DNA of 64,000 bases from Cylindrospermopsis curvispora GIHE-G1 (GTDB lineage Bacteria; Cyanobacteriota; Cyanobacteriia; Cyanobacteriales; Nostocaceae). This document shows positions 9,376 to 18,768 of this stretch, in pieces. Each line of letters opens with the position of its first letter. Position 1 is the stretch's first letter. The notes under the pieces are model-generated. The model saw only the letters and a list, made by a program, of their open reading frames with translations. It searched no databases and had not been told where the DNA came from. The stretch spans positions 940,311 to 1,004,310 of the forward strand of contig NZ_CP060822.1 of NCBI RefSeq assembly GCF_014489415.1, in the 5' to 3' direction. The translations under genes and the position numbers were made by a program.

Positions 9376-9822
9376 TTAGACCTCACATTCTCGTTTAGTA
9401 ATAAAATGACGGTAGCGAAACATTGCTTCCAATTGCACTTGAACCACCCACCCACCTATTAATTCTAGTCTTTCAGCACCGGGGAGAGAATATTTAATAT
9501 TATCAGTTAATCTGGTTTGACCATTTTCTTCCATAAACTCATGACGATGTACCCATGAATCAAAAGGTCCTGACACCTGTTCATCAGTAAACAGTCGATA
9601 TTTCTCACATTCAGTATGACGCGCTAACCAGGTCAGGGGTAGTACCCCCACAAACAATCTAAATTCTGTGATAGCACCTTTATTGAGTCCCCCCTCCCGA
9701 CGCAACACTTGCACAGGTTGCCAAGGAGGAGTAAGGAGCTTCAAAACATCCTGTCTCTCATGGAATTCCCAAACCACTTGAACTGGTGCATTAATAATCG
9801 AAGAATGAGAAAAGTGTAACAT
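9376..9822 (-). CDS. SRPBCC-fold protein
   Basis: A 148-residue protein that begins MLHFSHSSIINAPVQVVWEF, the standard first strand of the START/Bet v1 (SRPBCC) fold. It continues with motifs common in the cyanobacterial version (LKLLTPPWQPVQVLRREGG, GPFDSWVHRHEFM). The fold makes a hydrophobic cavity and usually binds a lipid or other small ligand. The ligand here is unknown. Stop-to-start spacing to the radical SAM gene upstream on the same strand is 25 bases, so both may be on one transcript. Confidence 0.8.
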   Translation of the reverse strand: MLHFSHSSIINAPVQVVWEFHERQDVLKLLTPPWQPVQVLRREGGLNKGAITEFRLFVGVLPLTWLARHTECEKYRLFTDEQVSGPFDSWVHRHEFMEENGQTRLTDNIKYSLPGAERLELIGGWVVQVQLEAMFRYRHFITKRECEV

Positions 9823-9847
9823 GAATAAAACCTAAATTGAATTTTTT

Positions 9848-11488
9848 CTACCTGTTGACTTTAACTGGGGGAGGGGAACGAAAATCATTAGTTGCTATTT
9901 CCAGATGTTTGATTAGTGTAGATGGTGGTAATGGTCCTTGTAGGTGATTCCAAGGGAGGATTTGCTGGGGTGACCAGTGACTATGAACGTAAAAGTCTAA
10001 ATCGGGAATTTTGCCTTTTAATTCCTTAAATGCTCGTTTATAACTTCCTAAAGAATCACCAAAATTACGAGTTAGTTCTAATAAATAAGAAAGACGACGG
10101 TCTCCCCTAGATAACAAAGACTGAATCACAGACCAATTATAACTTTCGGGACGAAAATCTATACCTTGGGGTTTTAGTTGTTTTTGTAAAAACTGTAACC
10201 TCTTTTCCGCAATCTTGTTAACTCCAAACCATTGAAACGGAGTATGGGACTTAGGAACAAAGGTGCTACATCCTAGAGTTAATCGTAATCCAGGAGTAGC
10301 CTTCTTTATATCTGTCATCATAGTCACCGTAGCATCTAAATCTTCAGGTTCCTCACCGGGAATACCCACCATGCCATATAATTTTAATGCTGATAGACCC
10401 CCAGCTTTGGCATTAATAGCAGCTTGGATAATTTCTTGATTATCTAATTTTTTATTAATAATCTGGCGGAGTTTTTCTGAACCACTTTCTACAGCAATGG
10501 TCAAGGAATGGCAATCTCTTGTGGCTAAAGTATGAGCTAACTTTTGGGTAACCGTATTGGTTCTTACAGAAGCAACACTCAATCGCACATCATCATATTT
10601 AGGTTGACTAATATAATCCAAAAGGTCAGAAAATTCTGGATGTTGAGTTACAGATGCGCCCAGTAAACCCAGACGATTAGTAATTTTTAAACCCCGTTCA
10701 ATAGCAGGAATTAAAGAACCTTCCAAACTGGCGGTTCTAAAGGGCAAAGTTAAATAACTGGCTAAACAAAACCGACACATTTCGGGACAACTGCGCACCA
10801 CCTCCACCATGAAAATATTTTCCCATGCTGCTTTTTGTGTCACCACAGTTGAAACTGAGAGATTGTTCCCTCTATAGGTCTGCTTGTGAACAACGGGAGG
10901 AATATCAACCCCGAGGGGATAAATAGCCTTGATTTCCCCATCTTGACCCGAATATTCAACATTGTATAAACTGGGAACATAGATTCCCGGTACTTGAGCT
11001 AAGGTTCTAAGTTGAACACTTTTAGGAGCTTGTCTAACTTGCTTATAACAATCAATAAAACTCTCTAATAAAGTCTCTCCATCACCCAATAGCACCACAT
11101 CAAAAAAATCAGCAAAGGGTTCAGGATTAGCTGTTAAAACCGGACCACCACCAAAAACCAGAGGATGTTCCAAACCGCGATGACTTGCACGTACGGGAAT
11201 TTGCAAAGACTCTAAAATTTGCAGGATGTTGACATAATCCAATTCCCAGGACATGGAAAAACCAATAATTTCCGCTTGTCTAGGAAGGGGTTCTTGCACA
11301 TCAGTAAATAAGCGACTTACTTGCAGATCATTGCGTACTGCTAAATTTGCCCACACCACCTGATAACCAAGACTAGTGATACCCACAGTGTATTCATTGG
11401 GGAAGGCAAAAATCACGGGGATAGGATTGGTGGTGGGTTGAGCTGGGGTAAATAACAGACGTTCAAACTCAAATACGGATGATGTCAC
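9848..11488 (-). CDS. B12-binding-domain radical SAM protein
   Basis: A 546-residue radical SAM enzyme with an N-terminal cobalamin-binding-like Rossmann region (residues about 20-190; FPNEYTVGITSLGYQVVWAN, VFGGGPVLTANPEPFADFF, LLGDGETLLE) and a radical SAM barrel with the 4Fe-4S motif CPEMCRFC near residue 233. The C-terminal part (PKSHTPFQWFGV, SRGDRRLSYLLEL) resembles the widespread family linked to the TIGR03960 type. Its chemistry in cyanobacteria is not established. The start is GTG at 11488; no better ATG lies near. It is followed by the SRPBCC gene. Confidence 0.85.
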   Translation of the reverse strand: MTSSVFEFERLLFTPAQPTTNPIPVIFAFPNEYTVGITSLGYQVVWANLAVRNDLQVSRLFTDVQEPLPRQAEIIGFSMSWELDYVNILQILESLQIPVRASHRGLEHPLVFGGGPVLTANPEPFADFFDVVLLGDGETLLESFIDCYKQVRQAPKSVQLRTLAQVPGIYVPSLYNVEYSGQDGEIKAIYPLGVDIPPVVHKQTYRGNNLSVSTVVTQKAAWENIFMVEVVRSCPEMCRFCLASYLTLPFRTASLEGSLIPAIERGLKITNRLGLLGASVTQHPEFSDLLDYISQPKYDDVRLSVASVRTNTVTQKLAHTLATRDCHSLTIAVESGSEKLRQIINKKLDNQEIIQAAINAKAGGLSALKLYGMVGIPGEEPEDLDATVTMMTDIKKATPGLRLTLGCSTFVPKSHTPFQWFGVNKIAEKRLQFLQKQLKPQGIDFRPESYNWSVIQSLLSRGDRRLSYLLELTRNFGDSLGSYKRAFKELKGKIPDLDFYVHSHWSPQQILPWNHLQGPLPPSTLIKHLEIATNDFRSPPPVKVNR

Positions 11489-11543
11489 GGATGTGCAATA
11501 GTTTGTTCTACTGGTGTTACCACTATATCACAATATTTTACCT

Positions 11544-12452
11544 TTAGATTTTACCGGTAAAATCTAAAATGTGCTGTGCTGTAATTTCTGGCTTTTCTAC
11601 ATGGGGAATGTGACCACAGTCGGGAATCCAAATTAATTGACTTTGGGGAATTGCTTGTCTAAATTTATTCGCATCCTTTGTCCCCAGTATTCTATCACTG
11701 TCTCCCCATAAAATTAGGGTTGGTTGCCCAATTTTCCCCAACTGCTGTAATTTAAAGGCTTGATAACCACCACTTTGGGTAAAGGTAATTAATGATTCCT
11801 TCCAATTTGCCATTTCTATGTGCAGGTCACGACAACATAAAGTGTCATCATTAATTAAATTGGGGTTTTTGTAAGCAGAGCGGCAAATGCGATCGCGCAC
11901 TTGGGAATTACGCAAGAACTCTGCTGCTAATGAGTATAGTTGGGGGAACATCAATTTACTTAAAGCCGAACCCCCTTTTAAACCAGCACTATCAATCAAG
12001 ATTAGCTTTTTTACCAGTTCAGGATAGGTGAGGGCAAAGTCTATGGCTGCTGCACCCCCCATAGAAGCTCCCAGCAGAATCACAGGTTGACCAATAAGGG
12101 TTTTCCAAAAATGATAGAGATGGGTTTTAATCGCAGCAGGACTATAGGCAATATCCCGTTGTCTTTCTGTAAAACCAAACCCCAGTAAATCTACTGCCCA
12201 GGTTGGATGGGTAAGAGATAACAGGGGCAAAAGTCGGCGAAACTCCAAAACCGAACTGTCAAAACCATGAATTAATAATATGGGGGTGTTCCCACTACCC
12301 TGCAGGACATAGCTAGTCCTAATTGGTTGGGGACTTAAAGGAGTAATCATCTCCTCAATTTGGATACCTTGAGCTAAAGCTACAGAAGTTGGTTCCGAGA
12401 GTTGTTCAACAGCTGACGGCAAAAAAATGAATGTGTCCCAAGAGGTAGTCAT
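11544..12452 (-). CDS. Alpha/beta-fold hydrolase
   Basis: A 302-residue alpha/beta hydrolase. It shows the oxyanion region (TPILLIHGFDSSVLEFRRLL), the nucleophile elbow G-A-S-M-G (LLGASMGGAAAIDFAL), an Asp in the segment ILWGDSDRIL and the catalytic His in DCGHIPHVEKPE. There is no signal peptide. Substrates of this broad group (lipids, esters, chlorophyll side chains) cannot be read from sequence. A second alpha/beta hydrolase (12782-13663) lies beside it in the same orientation, with the small double-glycine peptide gene between them on the other strand. Confidence 0.85.
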   Translation of the reverse strand: MTTSWDTFIFLPSAVEQLSEPTSVALAQGIQIEEMITPLSPQPIRTSYVLQGSGNTPILLIHGFDSSVLEFRRLLPLLSLTHPTWAVDLLGFGFTERQRDIAYSPAAIKTHLYHFWKTLIGQPVILLGASMGGAAAIDFALTYPELVKKLILIDSAGLKGGSALSKLMFPQLYSLAAEFLRNSQVRDRICRSAYKNPNLINDDTLCCRDLHIEMANWKESLITFTQSGGYQAFKLQQLGKIGQPTLILWGDSDRILGTKDANKFRQAIPQSQLIWIPDCGHIPHVEKPEITAQHILDFTGKI

Positions 12453-12574
12453 TAGTTATCAGATTGTAACTTTGGCATTATGAATTTGGGCGCTGACTTT
12501 CTTATAAATAAACTATAGGTATATAACACCTTTTAATCATTAAGTCTGGTTCATCATTAACACTGGAGTATGTT

Positions 12575-12775
12575 ATGTTAAAACCAAATACCCTATCCCA
12601 TATCCTACCAGAGTTGTCTGTGGAAGAACAACAACTAATTTCTGGCGGTGGACATTGGGCAAAATTCTCCCACCAGGGTCATTACCATCCTTGGTATCGT
12701 CATGATCGTAGAGTATATTATTACGATTCTTCCTGTAATAATAACTGTGGATGTGGTGACAGATGCTGCGACTAG
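12575..12775 (+). CDS. Small double-glycine-leader peptide (putative RiPP or bacteriocin precursor)
   Basis: A 66-residue product. Residues 1-25 form a typical leader with the motif LPELSVEEQQLISGG, as in peptides cleaved after Gly-Gly by C39 peptidase ABC exporters. The predicted core (26-66) is rich in His (5), Tyr, Trp and Arg in its first half (HYHPWYRHDRR) and ends in a Cys-rich block (CNNNCGCGDRCC, five Cys). The GGAG-like site before ATG 12575 supports translation. No exporter, peptidase or modifying enzyme lies next to it; the flanking genes are alpha/beta hydrolases. Function is inferred from leader form only; a metal-binding or disulfide peptide is also possible. Confidence 0.65.
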   Translation: MLKPNTLSHILPELSVEEQQLISGGGHWAKFSHQGHYHPWYRHDRRVYYYDSSCNNNCGCGDRCCD

Positions 12776-12781
12776 TTAAAT

Positions 12782-13663
12782 TCAATAACTATGGATCCAC
12801 TCTTGTAAAAGAGAATTCACCAACTCAGGAGCTTCATCCTGGGGACAATGTCCCACTCCTTCCAGAGGAATAAATTTTTGCACCTGGGGAAAATTGGCTA
12901 ACTCCCTACCCAGATCGATTGGTTCCCAGGGGTCAGCCGTTCCCCATAAAATGATTGCCTGACAGGGTAATATCGGTAACAAGTCCTCCGGTAAGGGTCC
13001 GCTGGAATAGTTTGTAAAGGCTAAAAATACAGCAGCAGCACCAGGATCTCTTGCTGGTTTCATCAAAATATCTATTAATTCATCCGTAACTGCTTCTTTA
13101 ATATTATAGGCTTGTAAAAGAATTCTTTTGACGGTTTTTGGTTGAGCCAGTTGACTAAAAAAGAAGTTGCCAATGGATTTAATAGATAGGAATTTTTGTA
13201 AGAGGGGGGTTCCTACCCGCCTAATCCAGGGTAAATTTTGCCGTTTGCGGTCATGTAATAATCTCAGGGAGCAATTTAGTAAAGCAATTGATAAAGCTAT
13301 ATCCGGACTGCTAACGGCTGCCTGCATTGCTACAATACAACCAATAGAGTTACCAACTAAAAATGCAGGCTTGCCTACTACTTGTTGACAAAAGTCCACT
13401 ATTTGCTTTCCCCAAGTTTCTAGGGTGTAAGTGATTTTTTCATTGGGTTGGGGTTTAGCGGAAGCTCCAAAACCAATTAAATCAATGGCGTACACCTGAC
13501 AAGTTTCCGCAAGAACAGGTATGTTTTTGCGCCAGTGTCCCCAAGAAGCACCAAATCCATGTACTAAAATCACCGCTGGTCCTTTAGTCCCTTGCATTTG
13601 ATAGGATATAGGTAGTCCTTGCCAAAACCAAGTTTTTGTGGATGTGAATGTGGTAGAATTCAT
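12782..13663 (-). CDS. Alpha/beta-fold hydrolase
   Basis: A 293-residue alpha/beta hydrolase. Visible parts are the oxyanion motif (PAVILVHGFGASWGHWRKNI), the nucleophile elbow G-N-S-I-G (FLVGNSIGCIVAMQAA), an Asp in ILWGTADPWEP and the His in GVGHCPQDEAPE. It is a relative of the hydrolase at 11544 but not a recent copy. Its stop lies 7 bases beyond the end of the convergent small-peptide gene, so the two transcripts must overlap. Substrate unknown. Confidence 0.85.
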   Translation of the reverse strand: MNSTTFTSTKTWFWQGLPISYQMQGTKGPAVILVHGFGASWGHWRKNIPVLAETCQVYAIDLIGFGASAKPQPNEKITYTLETWGKQIVDFCQQVVGKPAFLVGNSIGCIVAMQAAVSSPDIALSIALLNCSLRLLHDRKRQNLPWIRRVGTPLLQKFLSIKSIGNFFFSQLAQPKTVKRILLQAYNIKEAVTDELIDILMKPARDPGAAAVFLAFTNYSSGPLPEDLLPILPCQAIILWGTADPWEPIDLGRELANFPQVQKFIPLEGVGHCPQDEAPELVNSLLQEWIHSY

Positions 13664-13868
13664 AGGATGTCAGATCAAAAACTGCCAAGGCAAAAAAATG
13701 GATTTAAATAATGTTACAAATTACAAATCATAAACTATAGAATTGTAAAATATAAATGTAAAAATAACAATAAGTTACAAAAATCAATTTAGGACTAGAC
13801 ACAGATTGCCACTCTACTGCTATCTTAAATTGGAGGCAATTGCAACTTATTTCATAAAGCGTAACTTC

Positions 13869-14597
13869 ATGGGAACGAATTACCAACGGGTTTTACTGAA
13901 ACTGAGCGGTGAGGCCTTAATGGGCAACTTGGGCTATGGCATTGATCCAGAAGTAGTCAAGGGAATAGCTCAAGAATTAGGAGAGGTGGTGGCCACTGGT
14001 GTTCAAGTCGCTATCGTGGTTGGTGGTGGTAACATTTTTAGGGGCGTTAAAGCAGCATCAGCAGGTATGGACAGGGCAACAGCTGATTATATAGGAATGA
14101 TTGCCACAGTAATGAATGCCATGACTCTACAAGACTCCCTAGAGAGAATAGGAGTACAAACAAGAGTACAAACGGCGATCGCCATGCAAGAGTTGGCTGA
14201 ACCATATATCCGCCGTCGTGCCATCCGTCATTTGGAAAAAGGACGAGTGGTGATTTTTGGTGCGGGTTCAGGTAATCCTTTCTTTACCACAGACACCACT
14301 GCTGCTTTAAGAGCAGCGGAAATCGAAGCAGATGTGATTTTTAAGGCTACTAAGGTAGATGGTATCTACAGTGCAGACCCTAAAGTTCATTCCAATGCCA
14401 AACGCTATAAAACCCTCACCTATGGTCACGTTTTGGCGGAGGATTTGCGAGTCATGGATAGTACCGCAATTGCCCTATGTAAAGAAAACAACATTCCAAT
14501 TCTCGTCTTTGACTTAACCGTACGGGGGAATATCCGTCGCGCAGTCATGGGAGAATCTATTGGTACTCTTGTGGGAGGTTCTTGTGACATTAGCTGA
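13869..14597 (+). CDS. pyrH: UMP kinase
   Basis: Phosphorylates UMP to UDP with ATP in pyrimidine nucleotide synthesis. The 242-residue amino-acid-kinase-fold protein has [11 protein letters not shown], the glycine loop [10 protein letters not shown] and the UMP/ATP-site strings [31 protein letters not shown] and [12 protein letters not shown]. The ATG at 13869 gives the standard length; an upstream in-frame TTG at 13806 would add 21 unlike residues. Its end overlaps the start of frr by 14 bases, the usual pyrH-frr coupling. Confidence 0.96.
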   Translation: MGTNYQRVLLKLSGEALMGNLGYGIDPEVVKGIAQELGEVVATGVQVAIVVGGGNIFRGVKAASAGMDRATADYIGMIATVMNAMTLQDSLERIGVQTRVQTAIAMQELAEPYIRRRAIRHLEKGRVVIFGAGSGNPFFTTDTTAALRAAEIEADVIFKATKVDGIYSADPKVHSNAKRYKTLTYGHVLAEDLRVMDSTAIALCKENNIPILVFDLTVRGNIRRAVMGESIGTLVGGSCDIS

Positions 14598-15132
14598 AGC
14601 TGAAAGTACAATGAAAAAAACCGTTGAAGCTACTCAAAAAGCTTTCAACAGCATTCGCACCGGTCGTGCCAATGCTAGTTTACTAGATAAAGTACAAGTC
14701 GAATATTATGGGAACCCTGCGCCCCTGAAATCCCTGGCCAACATTACTACACCAGACGCATCAACTATTCTCATTCAACCCTATGACAGGACCAGTTTGA
14801 ATATAGTGGAAAAGGCTATCTCCTTGTCTGATGTAGGTCTAACTCCTAGTAATGATGGTTCTGTGATTCGCCTAAATATACCACCTTTGACATCTGAGCG
14901 CCGTAAAGAATTAGTTAAACTGGCTGCCAAGTATGCTGAGGAAGGTCGGGTAGGAATTCGCAATATTCGACGCGATGCTCTAGACTCAATCCGCAAACAG
15001 CAAAAAGCGGCGGATATTTCAGAAGACGAATCCCGAGATCAGCAGGACAAATTGCAAAAGATCACCAACATTTATACTGCAAAAATTGATGAATTGCTTG
15101 CAGAAAAGGAGAAAGATATTAGTACTGTGTAA
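14584..15132 (+). CDS. frr: Ribosome recycling factor
   Basis: Works with EF-G to split post-termination ribosomes. The 182-residue product begins with GTG at 14584 ([19 protein letters not shown]) and contains the RRF signatures [34 protein letters not shown] and [11 protein letters not shown]. The GTG start reproduces the family length; an upstream ATG at 14560 lies deeper in pyrH and adds eight non-homologous residues. Overlap with pyrH implies translational coupling. Confidence 0.96.
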   Translation: MTLAEAESTMKKTVEATQKAFNSIRTGRANASLLDKVQVEYYGNPAPLKSLANITTPDASTILIQPYDRTSLNIVEKAISLSDVGLTPSNDGSVIRLNIPPLTSERRKELVKLAAKYAEEGRVGIRNIRRDALDSIRKQQKAADISEDESRDQQDKLQKITNIYTAKIDELLAEKEKDISTV

Positions 15133-15142
15133 ATGGATGCGG

Positions 15143-15181
15143 GTGGGGGGTTGAGATCCCTAAAAACCCCATAACCCCCAC
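15143..15181. terminator. G/C-rich hairpin between frr and the convergent cyAbrB gene
   Basis: GTGGGGGGTT (15143-15152) can pair with AACCCCCAC (15173-15181), with one extra G. It sits in the 61-base gap between the convergent stops and could end transcripts from both sides. No clean T run follows. Confidence 0.4.
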
Positions 15182-15193
15182 TCCTACTGGAAT

Positions 15194-15655
15194 TTATTCT
15201 TCTTCATCGCTGTCTAAATCGTCATCATCATCAGTTTCTAAATTGTCATCATCACCATCAGTCTCGGAAGATAGCAGTTTTTTATCACTTTCACTTAGTT
15301 GAATCAGGTGAATATGTTTATAACCCAGACGAATTTCAAATTCATCTCCGGGTTTTAAACCCATAGCCTTGGTGTAAGTAGCACCAATGACAATTTGACG
15401 GTTTTGATGGACACTTACACGATAGGTTGGCTCTCTTCCTCTTCCATCTTTTGTTGATTCCGGACTGAGGGGAATACCTCTAGCAGACAACAAAGCATCA
15501 TAAAAATCCGTGAGGTTAACACGCACCTGATTGTTTTTAGTTACGGTGTAATACCCACATTGCTTTGCTCTTTCTCGGCGGGGTAAATTGGAAAGTTCTT
15601 TTACCCTAGACAGCAATGCTTTTCCTGTTAATGGGGCACTTGCAGTTTCAGTCAT
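15194..15655 (-). CDS. AbrB-like transcriptional regulator of the cyanobacterial (cyAbrB) type
   Basis: A 153-residue DNA-binding regulator. The N-terminal half carries the cyAbrB-specific helices (LTGKALLSRVKEL, RRERAKQCGYYTV). The C-terminal half has the AbrB-like swapped-hairpin strand (YRVSVHQNRQIVIG, MGLKPGDEFEIRLGYKHIHL), and the tail is very acidic (EDDDDDLDSDEEE-like). In cyanobacteria these proteins act as global regulators of carbon and nitrogen genes (family knowledge). The ATG at 15655 is preferred over TTG at 15664. The next gene upstream is 900 bases away, leaving a long 5' region. Confidence 0.9.
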   Translation of the reverse strand: MTETASAPLTGKALLSRVKELSNLPRRERAKQCGYYTVTKNNQVRVNLTDFYDALLSARGIPLSPESTKDGRGREPTYRVSVHQNRQIVIGATYTKAMGLKPGDEFEIRLGYKHIHLIQLSESDKKLLSSETDGDDDNLETDDDDDLDSDEEE

Positions 15656-16555
15656 TATGCTCAAAATTCCCTTAATCTATGCAAACAGATCATGCCAAGT
15701 AGTCTAGTTTTACATTTGGCTTGCAGCCAATGTTGATAGCTACTTAAAAACTTGCAGTTTAACTGTGAATTACCTGCTTATATTATCAGCCTTGTCACCT
15801 TCATTTGGGTTATTCGCTCTGTGAGAGGTTTATCCAGGGACATTTATGAGGTGATTTTACAACACTTTCAACCATTATTCACCATGAGCAAAAACTGACT
15901 TTAATTTTTGGGCAATCCCAAAGTGATGTAATGCCAGTGATGTAATGCAAATTGGGCCAGTTCCACTCCTAAAAAGTGGTAGATACAATAAGTCGCAGGG
16001 TTTTCACTTTTAGTCCTTGCTGTTGAGTTGTAGGTTGGTACCCACTCCCCATATTGAGGTAGACCCAGTATTCTCTAAAGGACATACACCCGTTGATCTG
16101 ACCTGGAAAATTCAGAAAATTCTCCCAGTCTGTTTATCAACAAAGCACTATCAACCGCACTTGTACGACTGTTAGTCCTGCTTTTGGTGCTGGTGCAGTT
16201 TCATATCAAATACTATCATGAACCAATAGTAGCAAAATATTTCTTTAATTGAAAAAACAATTTACAATTTATTATCTATCCATTAGACATCTCCCCCAGA
16301 GCGGTCATTTATCAGGTCGTCACAAAAGTTAGGGGGAATTTTGTCCTCATTTTATGCTTCTACTAGATCCATGGAGTTAAGATGTTGATCCGAATTTATA
16401 TAATAAGGGTGAGTCTATAGATTATCATCTGGCAGTCTCGGTTAAATGGGTTAAAATTACTGGGAGATTATTGGGAAAAGCCAAAAATAAACAATAGAGT
16501 TTAAAGGACTTAGGAGCAGCCAGGTTTTTTTAAAAATAAAACAGGAGCCTTATAT
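15656..16555. other. Long non-coding region between divergent cyAbrB and sdhB
   Basis: About 900 bases with no convincing gene. Visible details are a 14-base tandem repeat near 15930 (AGTGATGTAATGC twice), a GTTGAT...ATCAAC pair around 16093-16142 that could close a hairpin domain, and an AT-rich TATATAATAA box near 16398 that may be a promoter for sdhB. It is long enough for a small RNA gene, but I could not match it to rnpB, tmRNA, SRP RNA or 6S RNA by eye. Confidence 0.4.
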
Positions 16556-17572
16556 ATGGAAGTTATTTTCGAGATTATTCGCCAGCAACCAAATTCTACT
16601 CCCGTGGTTCAATCCTATAATCTACAGGTGGATCCGGGAACTACAATCTTGGATTGTCTTAATCGTATTAAATGGGAGCAAGATGGAACTTTGGCATTCC
16701 GCAAAAACTGCCGTAATACTATTTGTGGTAGCTGTGCTGTGGTCATTAATGGACGTTCCGCTTTAGCTTGCAAAGAAAACGTTGGTAGCGAACTGGCTAG
16801 GTTAAGAAACATTTCTGCTTCTGTTTACCCCCACCATACCATTAATTCCATTAATTCTATTACCATCGCTCCTCTAGGAAATATGCCTGTAATTAAGGAT
16901 TTGGTGGTAGATATGACCGGGTTTTGGGACAATCTGGAAGCCGTCACACCATATATTAGCACAGCAGCACGACAAATCCCAGAACGGGAATTTCTCCAAA
17001 CCCCCCAGGAGCGATCGCTTTTAGACCAAACGGGAAATTGTATTATGTGTGGTGCATGTTATTCCGAATGTAATGCTCGTCAGGTCAACCCGGATTTTGT
17101 TGGTCCCCATGCTTTAGCTAAAGCCTATCGTATGGTAGCAGATTCTCGTGATGACAATCAAGAAAATCGCTTGGAAGAATATAATCATACAACTCAAGGT
17201 GTGTGGGGTTGCACTCGCTGTTTCTATTGTGATTCTGTATGTCCCATGGGAGTAGAACCTTTAGCACAAATCAACAAAATCAAACAAAAGATTTTAGAAC
17301 GTAAACAAGCTCATGAAAGTCGTTCTGTTCGCCACCGCAAGGTACTGATAGATTTAGTTAAACAGGGAGGATGGATAGATGAGCGTCAGTTTGGGGTGCA
17401 AGTGGTTGGCAATTATTTTCGCGATCTCAAAGGACTACTTTCCCTAGCTCCCCTAGGTTTAAGAATGTTAGTCCGAGGCAAGTTTCCCCTTTCCTTTGAG
17501 CCATCAGCAGGTACTCAGGAAGTAAGATCTCTTATAGAGTCTATCCAAGAGGAGGAATCAAAATCACATTAG
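16556..17572 (+). CDS. sdhB: Succinate dehydrogenase/fumarate reductase iron-sulfur subunit
   Basis: Electron-transfer subunit carrying three Fe-S clusters from the flavoprotein SdhA to quinone in the thylakoid or cytoplasmic membrane. The 338-residue protein has the [2Fe-2S] ligands C52, C57, C60 and C72 (CRNTICGSC). The [4Fe-4S] motif is CIMCGACYSEC and the [3Fe-4S] region is CTRCFYCDSVCPMG. It is longer than proteobacterial SdhB because of a C-terminal extension common in cyanobacteria. An AGGAGC ribosome site precedes ATG 16556. As is usual in cyanobacteria, sdhA is not adjacent. Confidence 0.93.
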   Translation: MEVIFEIIRQQPNSTPVVQSYNLQVDPGTTILDCLNRIKWEQDGTLAFRKNCRNTICGSCAVVINGRSALACKENVGSELARLRNISASVYPHHTINSINSITIAPLGNMPVIKDLVVDMTGFWDNLEAVTPYISTAARQIPEREFLQTPQERSLLDQTGNCIMCGACYSECNARQVNPDFVGPHALAKAYRMVADSRDDNQENRLEEYNHTTQGVWGCTRCFYCDSVCPMGVEPLAQINKIKQKILERKQAHESRSVRHRKVLIDLVKQGGWIDERQFGVQVVGNYFRDLKGLLSLAPLGLRMLVRGKFPLSFEPSAGTQEVRSLIESIQEEESKSH

Positions 17573-17587
17573 TGTATATTTATATAT

Positions 17588-18130
17588 TTAGGGTATATTT
17601 AATTTTTGACCAAATCGGTCATAAACCAAAATGTCCCATTGTCCATTATTGGTGAACTCAAATGCAATTCTATTGCCATCAGCACTAATGGTGGGATTGC
17701 GGAATTGAGCTGCTAAATTGGTGGTTAAGTTACGAGATTGGCGTGTTTCTTTATCATAAAGAAAAATGCCAGATTTTCCCTGACGACTAGCAGCAAAAAC
17801 AACATAACGACCATCCTGACTTACTGCAGGATGGTCAGCCATGGTGTCAAAAGTATTCAGTCCCGGTAAATCTACTAGGCCTCTAGTAATTGTGTCAAAT
17901 AAATACACATCCTGGCTACCCCGACGGTCAGTAACAAACACAATATATCTACCACCAATCTGTGGGTTAAACTCAGAAGCTAAACTGTTTAAACCACGAC
18001 CACTAGAGTCAAAAGGATAACTTAATATTCGTGGGTAACCAAAACATCCAGCTAACAAACCTGACATCAAAACTAGGCTCAACAGTAAAATGGCAGATGA
18101 TCTAGATAACTTATGTGAATTATATAACAT
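17588..18130 (-). CDS. Small TolB/WD40-like propeller lipoprotein
   Basis: A 180-residue protein with a lipoprotein signal (hydrophobic stretch ending in LLAGC; lipid-modified Cys near residue 29). Three TolB-type blades follow (GRYIVFVTDRRGSQDVYLFD, GRYVVFAASRQGKSGIFLYD, GNRIAFEFTNNGQWDILVYD). Three blades are too few for a closed propeller, so it may dimerise or pair with the neighbour at 18143, which has the same plan. The two genes are 12 bases apart on one strand. Function unknown; the envelope location is inferred. Confidence 0.75.
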   Translation of the reverse strand: MLYNSHKLSRSSAILLLSLVLMSGLLAGCFGYPRILSYPFDSSGRGLNSLASEFNPQIGGRYIVFVTDRRGSQDVYLFDTITRGLVDLPGLNTFDTMADHPAVSQDGRYVVFAASRQGKSGIFLYDKETRQSRNLTTNLAAQFRNPTISADGNRIAFEFTNNGQWDILVYDRFGQKLNIP

Positions 18131-18142
18131 ACAACCAACAAA

Positions 18143-18697
18143 CTAATTTCCCACCGCCCCACCATTAGGAATATCTAACTCCACAGTTGGTCCACGATCC
18201 AAAACTTCAATATCCCATTGTCCACGACCAGCAGATTGGAAGACAATATAACGACCATCAGGACTAATATACGGATTTTTAATCCAACCCCCGTATGTGG
18301 GAGTTAACACTTGTGACCGTTTTGTAGCCCGGTCATAAAGAGCTATCACCGGTTTAGCGCGATCGCTTGTTAAATAACAAACATAACGACCAGTGTAGCT
18401 GAGACTAGGATTTTCCACAATAGTTTCTCGTCGGTTTAAACCAGGAATGGGAGCAAAGCCTTGATTTTGCAAATCATAGACTAATAACTGCTGACTACCA
18501 CTACGATTAGAAACAAAAGCTAGAAACCTTCCATCACCACTAAGAGCAGGATCCTGCTCTGTATAGCGGGTATTCACCGAGAAAATATCCATGCTCACCT
18601 CACCAGTGCCACAAGAGACTAGTAAAATAGCCAGTACTAAAATTAGGACTTGGATGAAAAAGTGAGGAGGGGGAGAGAAGAACCGAATTAGATGCAC
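18143..18697 (-). CDS. Small TolB/WD40-like propeller lipoprotein, paralogue of its neighbour
   Basis: A 184-residue protein with a hydrophobic signal ending in ILLVSC (lipobox) and three TolB-like blades (GRFLAFVSNRSGSQQLLVYD, GRYVCYLTSDRAKPVIALYD, GRYIVFQSAGRGQWDIEVLD). The blade order and spacing match the protein at 17588-18130, so the pair is a tandem duplication. The gene at 17588 starts 12 bases after this stop, so they likely form one transcript. Function unknown. Confidence 0.75.
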   Translation of the reverse strand: MHLIRFFSPPPHFFIQVLILVLAILLVSCGTGEVSMDIFSVNTRYTEQDPALSGDGRFLAFVSNRSGSQQLLVYDLQNQGFAPIPGLNRRETIVENPSLSYTGRYVCYLTSDRAKPVIALYDRATKRSQVLTPTYGGWIKNPYISPDGRYIVFQSAGRGQWDIEVLDRGPTVELDIPNGGAVGN

Positions 18698-18768
18698 AGC
18701 AGATTAAAATTACACTCCAACTAATTTCTTGAACTAATGTCTAAACCATCCCAAGATCCAGCCACAAC

